Below are positions 24,043-31,931 of a DNA stretch of 64,000 bases, piece after piece. The stretch spans positions 50,958-114,957 of the forward strand of contig NZ_PCPP01000006.1 in assembly GCF_002979755.1 (NCBI RefSeq), written 5' to 3'. Position 1 is the first letter of the stretch; each line of letters starts with the position of its first letter. A program made the position numbers and the translations under genes. The stretch comes from Chryseobacterium culicis (GTDB taxonomy: Bacteria; Bacteroidota; Bacteroidia; Flavobacteriales; Weeksellaceae). Under the pieces are notes generated by a model. That model was given only the letters and a program-made list of their open reading frames with translations, had not been told where the DNA came from and made no database searches.

Positions 24043-25290
24043 ATGAAATCATTTGTAGACTATTCCTCAAATTCGGATTTTTCTATACACAATATTCCTT
24101 TCGGAGTCGCAGTTTTTAACAAAGAATATATCGGATGCTGTACAAGAATCGGAGATCAGGTAATTGATCTTGCTACGTTGTACGATCTTGGTTATTTTGA
24201 AGATATTGAAGGATTAGACGACAATGTTTTTGAAGCGTATACCATCAATGAATTTATCGAACTGGGTAAACCGGTTACCAATGCTGTTCGTACCAAAATT
24301 CAAACATTATTACAGGAAGGGTCTACTTTATCAAAAGATCAGAAAACCATTGAAGAAGCTTTCTATGACCTGGATAAAGTAAAAATGATGATGCCTGTTC
24401 ACATCCCGAACTACACCGATTTCTACAGCAGCATTGAACATGCTACCAACGTAGGAAAAATGTTCCGTGATCCTGCAAATGCTCTATTGCCAAACTGGAA
24501 ACATTTACCGGTAGGCTACCATGGAAGAGCCTCTTCTATCGTAGTTTCCGGAACTGAGATCAACCGTCCGAAAGGTCAGATGAAACCTGCAGATGTGGAG
24601 AAACCTGTTTTCGGGCCTTGTAAACAGCTTGACTTTGAACTGGAAATGGCCTTCATCATCAACAGAAATACAGAGATGGGAGAAAGTATCTCTACCAAAG
24701 ATGCTGAAGATGCCATCTTCGGAATGGTAGTTTTCAACGACTGGTCTGCAAGAGATATCCAATCATGGGAATATGTTCCACTAGGGCCATTCCTTGCCAA
24801 AAACTTCGGTTCATCTATTTCTCCATGGGTAGTAACCCTTGAAGCTTTGGAGCCATTCAGAACAGCTTCTCCAGATCAGGATCCTGAAGTATTAGATTAT
24901 TTAAAATTCGAAGGTGATAAAAACTACGATATCAACCTTGAAGTATATATTCAGCCTGAAAACGGAGATCACAACCTCATCAGCGAAAGCAACTACAAAC
25001 ACATGTACTGGAATATGACCCAGCAGCTGGCACACCACACCGTAAACGGATGTAATGTAGAAGTGGGTGACCTATATGCCAGCGGTACTATTTCGGGAAG
25101 TGATCCAAAATCTTTCGGATCTATGCTTGAACTGACATGGAGAGGACAGAATCCTTTATCATTAAGCAACGGAGAAGAGAGAAAATTCATCGAAGATAAT
25201 GATACCATTACCATGAAAGCATGGGCTGAAAAAGATGGTGTAAGAGTAGGTTTCGGGGAAGTTTCCGGTAAAATTATTCCAACACTTTAA
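24043..25290 (+). CDS. fahA: Fumarylacetoacetase
   Basis: Last enzyme of tyrosine breakdown, splitting fumarylacetoacetate into fumarate and acetoacetate. 415 residues, as expected. The N-terminal FAA_hydrolase_N domain has FGVAVFNKEYIGCCTRIGDQVIDLA. The catalytic domain carries MPVHIPNYTDFYSSIEHATNVGKMFRD (Asp of the metal site and the catalytic His), LPVGYHGRASSIVVSGT, LDFELEMAFI and VVFNDWSARDIQSWEYVPLGPFLAKNF, all family hallmarks. The maleylacetoacetate isomerase is not in this window. Eight nt after its stop begins the GxxExxY element. Confidence 0.95.
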   Translation: MKSFVDYSSNSDFSIHNIPFGVAVFNKEYIGCCTRIGDQVIDLATLYDLGYFEDIEGLDDNVFEAYTINEFIELGKPVTNAVRTKIQTLLQEGSTLSKDQKTIEEAFYDLDKVKMMMPVHIPNYTDFYSSIEHATNVGKMFRDPANALLPNWKHLPVGYHGRASSIVVSGTEINRPKGQMKPADVEKPVFGPCKQLDFELEMAFIINRNTEMGESISTKDAEDAIFGMVVFNDWSARDIQSWEYVPLGPFLAKNFGSSISPWVVTLEALEPFRTASPDQDPEVLDYLKFEGDKNYDINLEVYIQPENGDHNLISESNYKHMYWNMTQQLAHHTVNGCNVEVGDLYASGTISGSDPKSFGSMLELTWRGQNPLSLSNGEERKFIEDNDTITMKAWAEKDGVRVGFGEVSGKIIPTL

Positions 25291-25298
25291 TTTTTTTT

Positions 25299-25780
25299 AC
25301 CGCAAAAGTCACAAAAGGATTTATGATTACGCAGTCATATTTAACAGATCTTACCTATAACATAAATGGTGCTTGTATAGAAGTCCACAAAGTTTTAGGG
25401 CCTGGTTTATTGGAAAGCGTATATCATAAATGTCTGGAAGAAGAATTTAGATTAAGAAATATTAATTTTAAATCTGAGTTTAAAGTTCCGGTACATTATA
25501 AAGGAAAAGAAATTAACTGTGATTTCTTTTGTGATTTTTTAATTGAAGACTTAATTGTGGTAGAATTAAAGTCAGTTGCAAAGCTTAATGATATTCATAG
25601 AGCTCAACTTCTTAACTATATTAATTTAATGAAGAAACCCAAAGGTATTTTAGTCAATTTTAATGTCAAAAATCTATACCACGAAGGACAGGAAACCTTT
25701 GTGAATCAATATTATGATATGCTTTTTTAAACTTTAAAGATTAAAGCTATTTTACTTAAAACTTTTGTGCCTTTTGTGGT
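25299..25780. mobile_element. GxxExxY-carrying element with ACCACAAAAG-type inverted ends
   Basis: Left end ACCGCAAAAGTCACAAAAG (25299-25317) and right end CTTTTGTGCCTTTTGTGGT (25762-25780) are complementary at 17 of 19 positions and match the ends of elements E1, E2 and E5. Between them is a single gene. The unit lies inside an otherwise compact fahA/flavin reductase arrangement, with 8 and 10 nt to the flanking genes. No transposase is present and no target duplication is obvious. Confidence 0.7.
25323..25730 (+). CDS. GxxExxY protein, PD-(D/E)XK nuclease-fold family
   Basis: 135-residue protein with the name-giving motif Gly28-LL-Glu31-SV-Tyr34 in LGPGLLESVYHKCLEEE. A nuclease-like core follows: Asp71 in CDFFCDFLI and Glu81-Leu-Lys83 in VVELKSV, the D-(x)n-ExK pattern of PD-(D/E)XK enzymes, then the helix HRAQLLNYINLMKKPKGILVNFN. 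The family function is not established; a DNA nuclease is expected from the fold. The gene begins 5 nt inside the left inverted end of its element and its base composition is richer in A and T than the neighbouring pathway genes. Four gene-less elements with related ends or hairpins lie elsewhere in the window. Confidence 0.88.
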   Translation: MITQSYLTDLTYNINGACIEVHKVLGPGLLESVYHKCLEEEFRLRNINFKSEFKVPVHYKGKEINCDFFCDFLIEDLIVVELKSVAKLNDIHRAQLLNYINLMKKPKGILVNFNVKNLYHEGQETFVNQYYDMLF

Positions 25781-25790
25781 TAAATAAAAT

Positions 25791-26615
25791 ATGAAAACAG
25801 TAATCCCTTCCGAGATAACCTCCGTACAACTACAGACGATCATGCAGACTGCCGTTTCACCACGTCCGATTGCACTGGCTTCTACTGTAGATAAAGACGG
25901 CAATAATAACTTATCTCCGTTCAGTTTTTTCAATATGTTCAGTACTGTTCCACCTATCCTTATCTTTTCACCATCAAGGAGAGTCCGTGACAATACGACT
26001 AAACATACACTGGAAAATGTTCTTGAAGTACCTGAAGTAGTCATTGGAACAGTGAATTTTCCAATTGTACAGCAGATATCTTTAGCTTCTACAGAATATG
26101 AAACCGGAGTCAATGAATTTATCAAATCCGGACTTACCATGAAGGATGCAGATCTTGTACAGCCTAAACTGATTGAAGAATGTCCTGTCAACTTTGAATG
26201 TAAAGTTTTAGAGGTAAAACCATTGGGAGATCAGGGTGGTGCCGGAAATCTGGTGATCTGCGAAGTTCAGAAAATCCACATCAGAGAAGAATATCTGAAT
26301 GAAGCAGGAAATCTGGATCAGAAAAAACTGGATATGGTAGCCCGTTTAGGCAGCAACTGGTATTCCAGAAGCAATGAAAACAATCTCTTTGAAGTACCGA
26401 AACCTTTGGTCACAAAAGGAATTGGTTTTGATCTGTTACCTGATTCTATCAAATACAGCAAAGTATTTACAGGAAACGATCTTGGGATGCTAGCCAATAC
26501 AGAGGTATTACCTGCAGGTGACTTCCATGCTGATGAAAACATTCACATAGAGGTTCAGAAACTGCTTCTGGACAGCAAAGTTGAAGAAGCGTGGGTTTTA
26601 CTCACAATACAATAA
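25791..26615 (+). CDS. Flavin reductase family protein
   Basis: 274 residues with the FMN-binding split-barrel domain in the first two-thirds: TAVSPRPIALASTVDKDGNNNLSPFSFFNMFSTVPPILIFSPSRR, then NFPIVQQISLASTEYETGVNEFIKSGL. It probably binds FMN and reduces it or acts directly as an oxidoreductase. In flavobacteria such a gene commonly accompanies fahA and hppD, suggesting a part in aromatic amino-acid breakdown (from general knowledge, not proven here). Its upstream region is supplied by the right end of the GxxExxY element, 10 nt before the ATG. A strong palindromic terminator follows. Confidence 0.85.
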   Translation: MKTVIPSEITSVQLQTIMQTAVSPRPIALASTVDKDGNNNLSPFSFFNMFSTVPPILIFSPSRRVRDNTTKHTLENVLEVPEVVIGTVNFPIVQQISLASTEYETGVNEFIKSGLTMKDADLVQPKLIEECPVNFECKVLEVKPLGDQGGAGNLVICEVQKIHIREEYLNEAGNLDQKKLDMVARLGSNWYSRSNENNLFEVPKPLVTKGIGFDLLPDSIKYSKVFTGNDLGMLANTEVLPAGDFHADENIHIEVQKLLLDSKVEEAWVLLTIQ

Positions 26616-26647
26616 AAAGGCGGCCTGAAATTTCAGGCCGCCTTTTT
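26614..26647. terminator. Bidirectional intrinsic terminator
   Basis: Perfect palindrome with arms AAAAAGGCGGCCTGAAA and TTTCAGGCCGCCTTTTT, starting at the stop of the flavin reductase gene. It can also end the convergent lipoprotein transcript, from which it is separated by the repeat at 26657-26800. Confidence 0.85.
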
Positions 26648-26656
26648 ATTGTATGC

Positions 26657-26800
26657 GGGAAGCCAGAAGTGGAAGGCTGGAAGTTCATAAAGTCTTCTGA
26701 ATAACTTTTCTCCAAATTAATGACCTTTTGGAAAACAGTTCTATTTTGATTTCAATAGATAGGAAACACCGTTAATGACTTCCAGCTTCTATCTTCCCAA
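26657..26800. repeat. Intergenic element with GGAAG-rich inverted ends
   Basis: Left arm GGGAAGCCAGAAGTGGAAGG with GGCTGGAAGTTCAT is complementary to right arm AATGACTTCCAGCTTC and ATCTTCCC (about 26774-26800). It is related to the element at 4200-4410. Confidence 0.65.
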
Positions 26801-26806
26801 CTTATA

Positions 26807-27313
26807 TTATTTCGCTTTCAATGCTTCTGAAACAACAATTTTTCCTTTTTCAGCAAAGTCTGTTATCTTACCATTTTTATCAATGGAAACATTCAGATTA
26901 TCATTTTTAGCATCATAGTAAATGTTGGTAGCATATCCCGGACAGTCGTGCTGCTTACATCCTGTCAGTTTATAAATTCCATTTTCCGAAGCCACAGGAC
27001 TTTCTACATTGAAATTTTTTACCATTTCATCATATTGAGTTCCTACCAACTTTTTCAGTCTTTCTGTAATACTTTTATCTTCAAAAAATTTAATATCATG
27101 AGGATATTTCCCTACATTTTTAGTAATAATCCGAGCAGATGTAGCAGAAGGTGGTGGTGGTGCAACAGAGTCATTTTTTGGAGTGGACACAGAATCTTTA
27201 GGCATTACTGTAGCCAAAGTATCTGTGCTTGTTGAAGATTCTGTTTTAGTTTCTTTTTTACAGGAAACAACACATAATGACAGTGCGAATGCGCCCGCAA
27301 TAACTTTTTTCAT
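26807..27313 (-). CDS. Lipoprotein with Ivy-like (lysozyme inhibitor) domain
   Basis: 168 residues. The signal peptide ends in a lipobox VVSC (Cys18), followed by a low-complexity linker rich in Thr, Ser and Pro (to about residue 60, with PPPP). The C-terminal domain contains FFEDKSITERLKKLVGTQYDEMVKNF and Cys119-Lys-Gln-His-Asp-Cys124 in TGCKQHDCPGY. The CKxHDC loop is the inhibitory loop of Ivy, the vertebrate-type lysozyme inhibitor, and following NIYYDAKNDNLNVSI fits the next strands. So it may protect peptidoglycan from lysozyme at the outer membrane. Assigned by eye from one motif and order, hence moderate confidence. Confidence 0.6.
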   Translation of the reverse strand: MKKVIAGAFALSLCVVSCKKETKTESSTSTDTLATVMPKDSVSTPKNDSVAPPPPSATSARIITKNVGKYPHDIKFFEDKSITERLKKLVGTQYDEMVKNFNVESPVASENGIYKLTGCKQHDCPGYATNIYYDAKNDNLNVSIDKNGKITDFAEKGKIVVSEALKAK

Positions 27314-27362
27314 AATTATACTGATATGGTGGTTAATTTATAATAACGGATTTTCATCTGTT

Positions 27363-28205
27363 TTATTTCAATTTTTCCTTGATAAAATCAATACATTTTT
27401 CGGTTACAGTATGCAGATCCTTTGGTAGATCCTTTTCTGCCCATGGTTCTTTTGCTCCGAAGGTATGATTGGCATTTTCAATCAGAAACAGTTCAGAATT
27501 CGGATGAAGAATATGAAGGTGTTCCGCCTGTTTCACCTCTACCGCTTCATCGTCTGTTCCATGAATAATAAGCATATGAGCTTTAGCCATTTCTGTAGCC
27601 CGCTCTACATCAAAACGGTGAATATTGTTCTCATAATCTTCATAAAATTGATAATAATGAGGCATTTCCTGCTTCGTACGTCCGTTCAGAGCATAATACA
27701 CCCCCGTATTCTTCCAGTTTTCGAACGCCGCTTCTTTGGGAAAACGTTCTAATGTGTCTACACTGGCCAATGTAACCAATCCGTTGATTCTTTCGTCTTC
27801 AAAGGTTTTAATAATAGAAATCCCTCCTCCTCTGCTATGTCCTATCAAAACAATCTTTTCCCCATCCACATGAGGATTTCCACTAAAATGATCAATGACC
27901 ACACCAAGGTCGGAAAGCTCTTTAGAATAATTGTTATGACCAAAGGCTTCAAGATCTGCAAAGTGTAACGGATCAGCAGCCGTAGTTCCATTATGTGAAA
28001 AATTAAACTTAACAAAGAAAAAACCTGCTTCAGCAAATTTTTCAGCCATCAGATTCCAGGCTCCCCAATCTTTATACCCTTTATATCCGTGAACAAATAT
28101 GATCAGGGGAAGTTTTTCTGTGGTGTCTTTATAAAAAACATCAGCAAGAAAACCTTTTGTTTCTTTATTTTCTAAGTATATATTCTTTTCAACAATCAAA
28201 TTCAT
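27363..28205 (-). CDS. Alpha/beta hydrolase
   Basis: 280-residue cytoplasmic serine hydrolase with no signal peptide. The oxyanion segment is FVHGYKGYKDWGAW, the nucleophile elbow Gly122-His-Ser124-Arg-Gly126. The acid is probably the Asp in IIHGTDDEAV and the histidine that in NANHTFGAKEPW. The fold and lengths resemble dienelactone-hydrolase or prolyl-oligopeptidase-like esterases. The substrate is unknown. It precedes the Ivy-like lipoprotein gene by 49 bp on the same strand and could share its transcript. Confidence 0.85.
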   Translation of the reverse strand: MNLIVEKNIYLENKETKGFLADVFYKDTTEKLPLIIFVHGYKGYKDWGAWNLMAEKFAEAGFFFVKFNFSHNGTTAADPLHFADLEAFGHNNYSKELSDLGVVIDHFSGNPHVDGEKIVLIGHSRGGGISIIKTFEDERINGLVTLASVDTLERFPKEAAFENWKNTGVYYALNGRTKQEMPHYYQFYEDYENNIHRFDVERATEMAKAHMLIIHGTDDEAVEVKQAEHLHILHPNSELFLIENANHTFGAKEPWAEKDLPKDLHTVTEKCIDFIKEKLK

Positions 28206-28266
28206 AATATAATTAAATTTTGTTTAATAATATTTATATTTATAACGTTAATTTAAACTGAAATTT

Positions 28267-29523
28267 ATGAAAAAAACTCTACTTTTTTTATTTTTAATTA
28301 CTTTTTCTTTACTCCTCAGTCAGACCACCAAAAGGGTCTTCTTTATTGGAAACAGTTATACTTACGTTAATGATTTGCCTAACCTCATCCAAAGTATTGC
28401 GGCTTCTAACGGAGATGTACTGGAACACCATAGCCAGACTCCGGGAGGAGCTACCCTACAGAACCATGCCAATAATCCCAATGTTGCTTCAGACATGAAT
28501 CAGGGAAACTGGGATTACGTGGTATTGCAGGAACAGAGCCAGCTGCCATCCTTTCCTTATTCTCAGGTTCAAAATGAGGTATATCCTTTTGCTCTTCAAC
28601 TTTCAAATCTTTTTAAAAATGCAAATGCATGTGGAAATGTAATCTTTTACATGACCTGGGGCCGTAAAAATGGGGATGGAACAATCTGCCCGGGCTGGCC
28701 ATCAGTCTGTACATATCAGGGAATGGATGATTTGATCTATGCACGCTACATGGAAATGGCCATGAATAATGAAGGGATTATCTCTCCCGTAGGCAAGGTT
28801 TGGAGAACGATCCGAGAACAGAATCCGGCTATTGAATTGTATGATCAGGACGAATCACATCCGAGTTACATTGGTTCTATGGCTGCTGCATATACATTTT
28901 ACACCATTATATTTAAAAAAGATCCCACACAGATTCCTTTTAACGGGAATCTTAGTCAGGCAAAGGCTCAATTGATTAAAGATATTGTTAAAACAGAGGT
29001 GTATAATCAGCCTGGTAAATGGTATATAACGAACAATGATGTTCACAGCAGATTCACCTATCAGATAAATGGAGCAGGAACCGTTCAATTTACCAATACC
29101 ACACAGAATGCAACCAACTATTCATGGGATTTTGGTGACGGAACGACTTCTACTCTGGAAAATCCAGCACACACCTATCCTACAGGCGGAAATTATAACG
29201 TAAAACTTACAACAGATGCATGTGGAGCTACTACGACCAAAACGAAACTGGTGGTTGTAAGTACATTAAATACCGCAGAAACACTTCTGGAGAACGGGAT
29301 TCAAATTTATCCCAATCCGGCGCTGGACCATATTAACATTGTTTCTAAAAAGAAATTTGAAGTAATTTCACTTACTGAAGCCTCAGGAAAAATCATGCCT
29401 TATCGTTTGAATAAGACAGAGACTGGCTACCGTATTTCACTTCAGCATTTAACGAGTGGAGTTTATTTCCTGCAATATAAAACAGATGAAAAGGAGTTCA
29501 CTAAAAAAATTATTAAAAAATAA
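28267..29523 (+). CDS. Secreted SGNH-like protein with PKD and T9SS type A sorting domains
   Basis: 418 residues in three parts. After a signal peptide (LLFLFLITFSLLLSQ) comes an SGNH/DUF4886-like hydrolase: block I FFIGNSYTYVNDLP with Ser30, and block V DESH (Asp195, His198), suggesting an esterase on a polysaccharide or glycan. Residues about 265-330 form a PKD domain (YSWDFGDGTTSTLENPAHTYPTGGNYNVKLT). From about residue 345 is a type A C-terminal sorting domain (IQIYPNPALDHINIVS to KKIIKK), so the protein should cross the outer membrane by the type IX secretion system. Cysteines in the catalytic domain may form a disulfide. Confidence 0.88.
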   Translation: MKKTLLFLFLITFSLLLSQTTKRVFFIGNSYTYVNDLPNLIQSIAASNGDVLEHHSQTPGGATLQNHANNPNVASDMNQGNWDYVVLQEQSQLPSFPYSQVQNEVYPFALQLSNLFKNANACGNVIFYMTWGRKNGDGTICPGWPSVCTYQGMDDLIYARYMEMAMNNEGIISPVGKVWRTIREQNPAIELYDQDESHPSYIGSMAAAYTFYTIIFKKDPTQIPFNGNLSQAKAQLIKDIVKTEVYNQPGKWYITNNDVHSRFTYQINGAGTVQFTNTTQNATNYSWDFGDGTTSTLENPAHTYPTGGNYNVKLTTDACGATTTKTKLVVVSTLNTAETLLENGIQIYPNPALDHINIVSKKKFEVISLTEASGKIMPYRLNKTETGYRISLQHLTSGVYFLQYKTDEKEFTKKIIKK

Positions 29524-29538
29524 CCTTATTTTTGCTTC

Positions 29539-30312
29539 ATGCAGAATTTAAGAACTGTAACCGTAATGCGTTACATTCTGCCATTGAGAGAGGGAGGGTC
29601 TCTTCCCGCTCTGGCAGAAGCTGATGATGATTTCAAGTATGTGTTAAAATTCCGTGGTGCAGGCCATGGAGTAAAAATGCTGATCTCCGAACTTATAGGC
29701 GGAAAGATTACGGAAGCTTTAGGACTTAAAATTCCTGAACTTGTTTTTGTGAATCTGGATGCTGATTTTGGGAGAACGGAAGCCGATGAAGAAATACAGG
29801 ATCTTCTGAAACATTCTGAAGGCCTGAATCTTGGGCTGCATTATCTTTCCGGTTCTATTACCTATGACCCGGGAGTAAGTGTAGATCCGCTTCTGGCTTC
29901 GAAAATTGTATGGCTGGATGCATTCATTACCAACATCGACCGTACTTTTAAAAATACCAATATGCTGATGTGGCATAAAGAACTTTGGATCATTGATAAT
30001 GGTGCTTCGTTCTATTTCCACCACTCATGGCAGAATTTTGATACAGCAGCAAAAACACCTTTCAAATATGTGAAAGACCATGTGCTTCTTCCTAAGGCAA
30101 AAATGCTTGATGAAGCAGATGCATTTGCTCATGAAATCCTGAATGATACTCTTTTCAGAGAAATTGTCAATATGATTCCTGAAGACTGGTTACATTGGAA
30201 TGATGCCGATGAAACACCCGATGAAATCCGTGAGATCTATTTTCAGTTTATGAAAACCAGATTAGAAAATTCTCAAATCTTTGTAAACGAAGCGAAAAAT
30301 GCAAGAGGATAA
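29539..30312 (+). CDS. HipA-family kinase (HipA_2 type)
   Basis: 257 residues of the short HipA-like kinase family, lacking the N-terminal HipA couple domain. Visible parts are LREGGSLPALAEADDDFKYVLKFRGAGHGVKMLISELIGG (ATP-binding region with the lysine of VLKF), KIVWLDAFITNIDRTFKNTNMLMWHKELWIIDNGASF (catalytic Asp-x-x-Arg-x-x-x-Asn and DNG metal motif). Kinases of this fold modify tRNA synthetases in HipA toxins; the target here is unknown. It overlaps the DUF3037 gene by 14 nt, so the two are translated together. No HipB-type antitoxin is adjacent. Confidence 0.85.
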   Translation: MQNLRTVTVMRYILPLREGGSLPALAEADDDFKYVLKFRGAGHGVKMLISELIGGKITEALGLKIPELVFVNLDADFGRTEADEEIQDLLKHSEGLNLGLHYLSGSITYDPGVSVDPLLASKIVWLDAFITNIDRTFKNTNMLMWHKELWIIDNGASFYFHHSWQNFDTAAKTPFKYVKDHVLLPKAKMLDEADAFAHEILNDTLFREIVNMIPEDWLHWNDADETPDEIREIYFQFMKTRLENSQIFVNEAKNARG

Positions 30313-30682
30313 AATATATGAATACGCGGTAATACGCCTGGTGCCCAAAGTTGAAAGAGAAGAGTTTTTCAATATCGGACTGGTGATGTTTTCTAAGAAG
30401 GAAAAATTCATCAAAGCAGAATTCTATTTGTGTCCGGACAAATTCAAACTGATGCACAGCAAACTGGATTATGATGACATTATCCAAAATCTGGAAAGTT
30501 TTCAGAAAATTGCGAATGGAGATAAAGATGGTGGACCTATTTCTTTTCTGGATATTCCGGAACGCTTCCGCTGGCTTACGGCTGTAAGAAGTTCTGTGGT
30601 ACAGACCTCAAGACCTCATCCTGGAAAATCCAAAGATCTGGATACTACTTTTGGTAAGCTTTTTGAGGAGTTAGTAAAATAA
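30299..30682 (+). CDS. DUF3037 protein
   Basis: 127 residues, cytoplasmic, matching DUF3037: YEYAVIRLVPKVEREEFFNIGLVMFSKKEKFIKAEF at the N-terminus and GGPISFLDIPERFRWLTAVRSSVVQTSRPHPG in the middle. The function is unknown. Its start lies inside the end of the HipA-family kinase gene and this pairing recurs widely in Bacteroidota (general knowledge). It could be an antitoxin, substrate adaptor or regulator of the kinase; none of these is shown by the sequence. Confidence 0.85.
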   Translation: MQEDKIYEYAVIRLVPKVEREEFFNIGLVMFSKKEKFIKAEFYLCPDKFKLMHSKLDYDDIIQNLESFQKIANGDKDGGPISFLDIPERFRWLTAVRSSVVQTSRPHPGKSKDLDTTFGKLFEELVK

Positions 30683-30702
30683 CACATCCTTAAAAATTTA
30701 TT

Positions 30703-31737
30703 ATGAATTCATCGATAAACAACATATCAATCTACAGGTTTTTTACAAACCTGTTTTTTGTTTTATTCTTAGGTTTTTCTAATTTATTTTTTGCCCAGAA
30801 CTTTTCACAGGTACAGGTTAAAACTCCTCCTGTAAAAAGCACCTTACTTCCTGAAATAGCCAATCTGTCTGAGGATATCGTATATAAAACCAATAAAAAA
30901 GGGAATCCTCTTGCCCTGGATTTATATATTCCTAAAAATGTTGCCGCTGAAAAAATACCTGTACTGATCTATGTTCATGGAGGCGGATGGATTGAAGGTG
31001 ATAAAGTAGTTCATGCAGACAATTATCTGGAAACCACTGTTGAAAAATTATTGGCAAAGCAATATGCCGTGATCAGTATTAATTATACGCTGCTGAATGA
31101 CAGTACTCATTTTCCACTGCCTCTGGAAGATACCAAAGATGCTATCAGATGGGTAAGAAAAAATGCAGATAAATATCATTTCGATACCAATAATATAGGT
31201 CTTTTCGGAGCTTCAGCCGGAGCTCACCTTTCCCTGATGGCGGCTTATACTCCCGACAATACTTATCTTGGAAGTCCGGAGCTTTCGTCTTATTCTGCCA
31301 AAGTAAATTATGTAATTGATCATTATGGTCCTGCTGATCTCAACAAACTTTTCCACACAAAACTAGGAACAATCCCTGTAGCACTGATCGGATTAATGTC
31401 AAAAAAGATTGTCGGTTTACAGGAAAATCTGGTAAAAGGAATTTCCGGGTATGATATCAGAAAAGATCAGGACAGAGCCATCGATTATCTGAATACCTTA
31501 TCTCCAGTTAATTTTGTTTCGGAAGGAGTTCCAACTTTAATTGTTCAGGGCAATAATGACAAAATTGTTCCTTTAAACCAATCTAAAAAACTTCACAGAA
31601 AATTAAACAGAGCCAAAATACAAAACGCTCTCATCATTGTTGATGGCGGAGTACATGGTTTTGGAACAACTGATAAAGCTTATCTGGATAAACTCACGGA
31701 TGAAATGGTAGATTTTGTTCTTTCACAAAAGAAGTAA
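30703..31737 (+). CDS. Secreted alpha/beta hydrolase (BD-FAE/carboxylesterase-like)
   Basis: 344 residues with a signal peptide (YRFFTNLFFVLFLGFSNLFFAQ). The hormone-sensitive-lipase-like layout is clear: oxyanion motif IYVHGGGWIEGDK, nucleophile elbow GLFGASAGAHLSLMAAY, acid in LIVQGNNDKIVPL and histidine in DGGVHGFG. Such enzymes act on short acyl esters, including those on plant polysaccharides. It follows DUF3037 by 20 bp and might be read from the same transcript, though function suggests otherwise. No sorting domain is present, so it is probably periplasmic. Confidence 0.85.
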   Translation: MNSSINNISIYRFFTNLFFVLFLGFSNLFFAQNFSQVQVKTPPVKSTLLPEIANLSEDIVYKTNKKGNPLALDLYIPKNVAAEKIPVLIYVHGGGWIEGDKVVHADNYLETTVEKLLAKQYAVISINYTLLNDSTHFPLPLEDTKDAIRWVRKNADKYHFDTNNIGLFGASAGAHLSLMAAYTPDNTYLGSPELSSYSAKVNYVIDHYGPADLNKLFHTKLGTIPVALIGLMSKKIVGLQENLVKGISGYDIRKDQDRAIDYLNTLSPVNFVSEGVPTLIVQGNNDKIVPLNQSKKLHRKLNRAKIQNALIIVDGGVHGFGTTDKAYLDKLTDEMVDFVLSQKK

Positions 31738-31931
31738 TATACATTTACCTATCCATTTTAAATTCAAATAACTATAAATCAATATAATAAAATACATTTC
31801 AACAACAAATTTGCTAGATTGATATACATATTGATATTTTTTCATTGAGAATTAATTACCTTGGCTATTGTTTAAATTATTAACAACAAAAACACCAATC
31901 AATTAATTATTTATCAATAAAAATAAGCAAT

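Noticed and set aside
25299-25780. Classical insertion sequence
   Set aside because: No transposase-like protein and no clear target-site duplication; the single gene is of the GxxExxY family.
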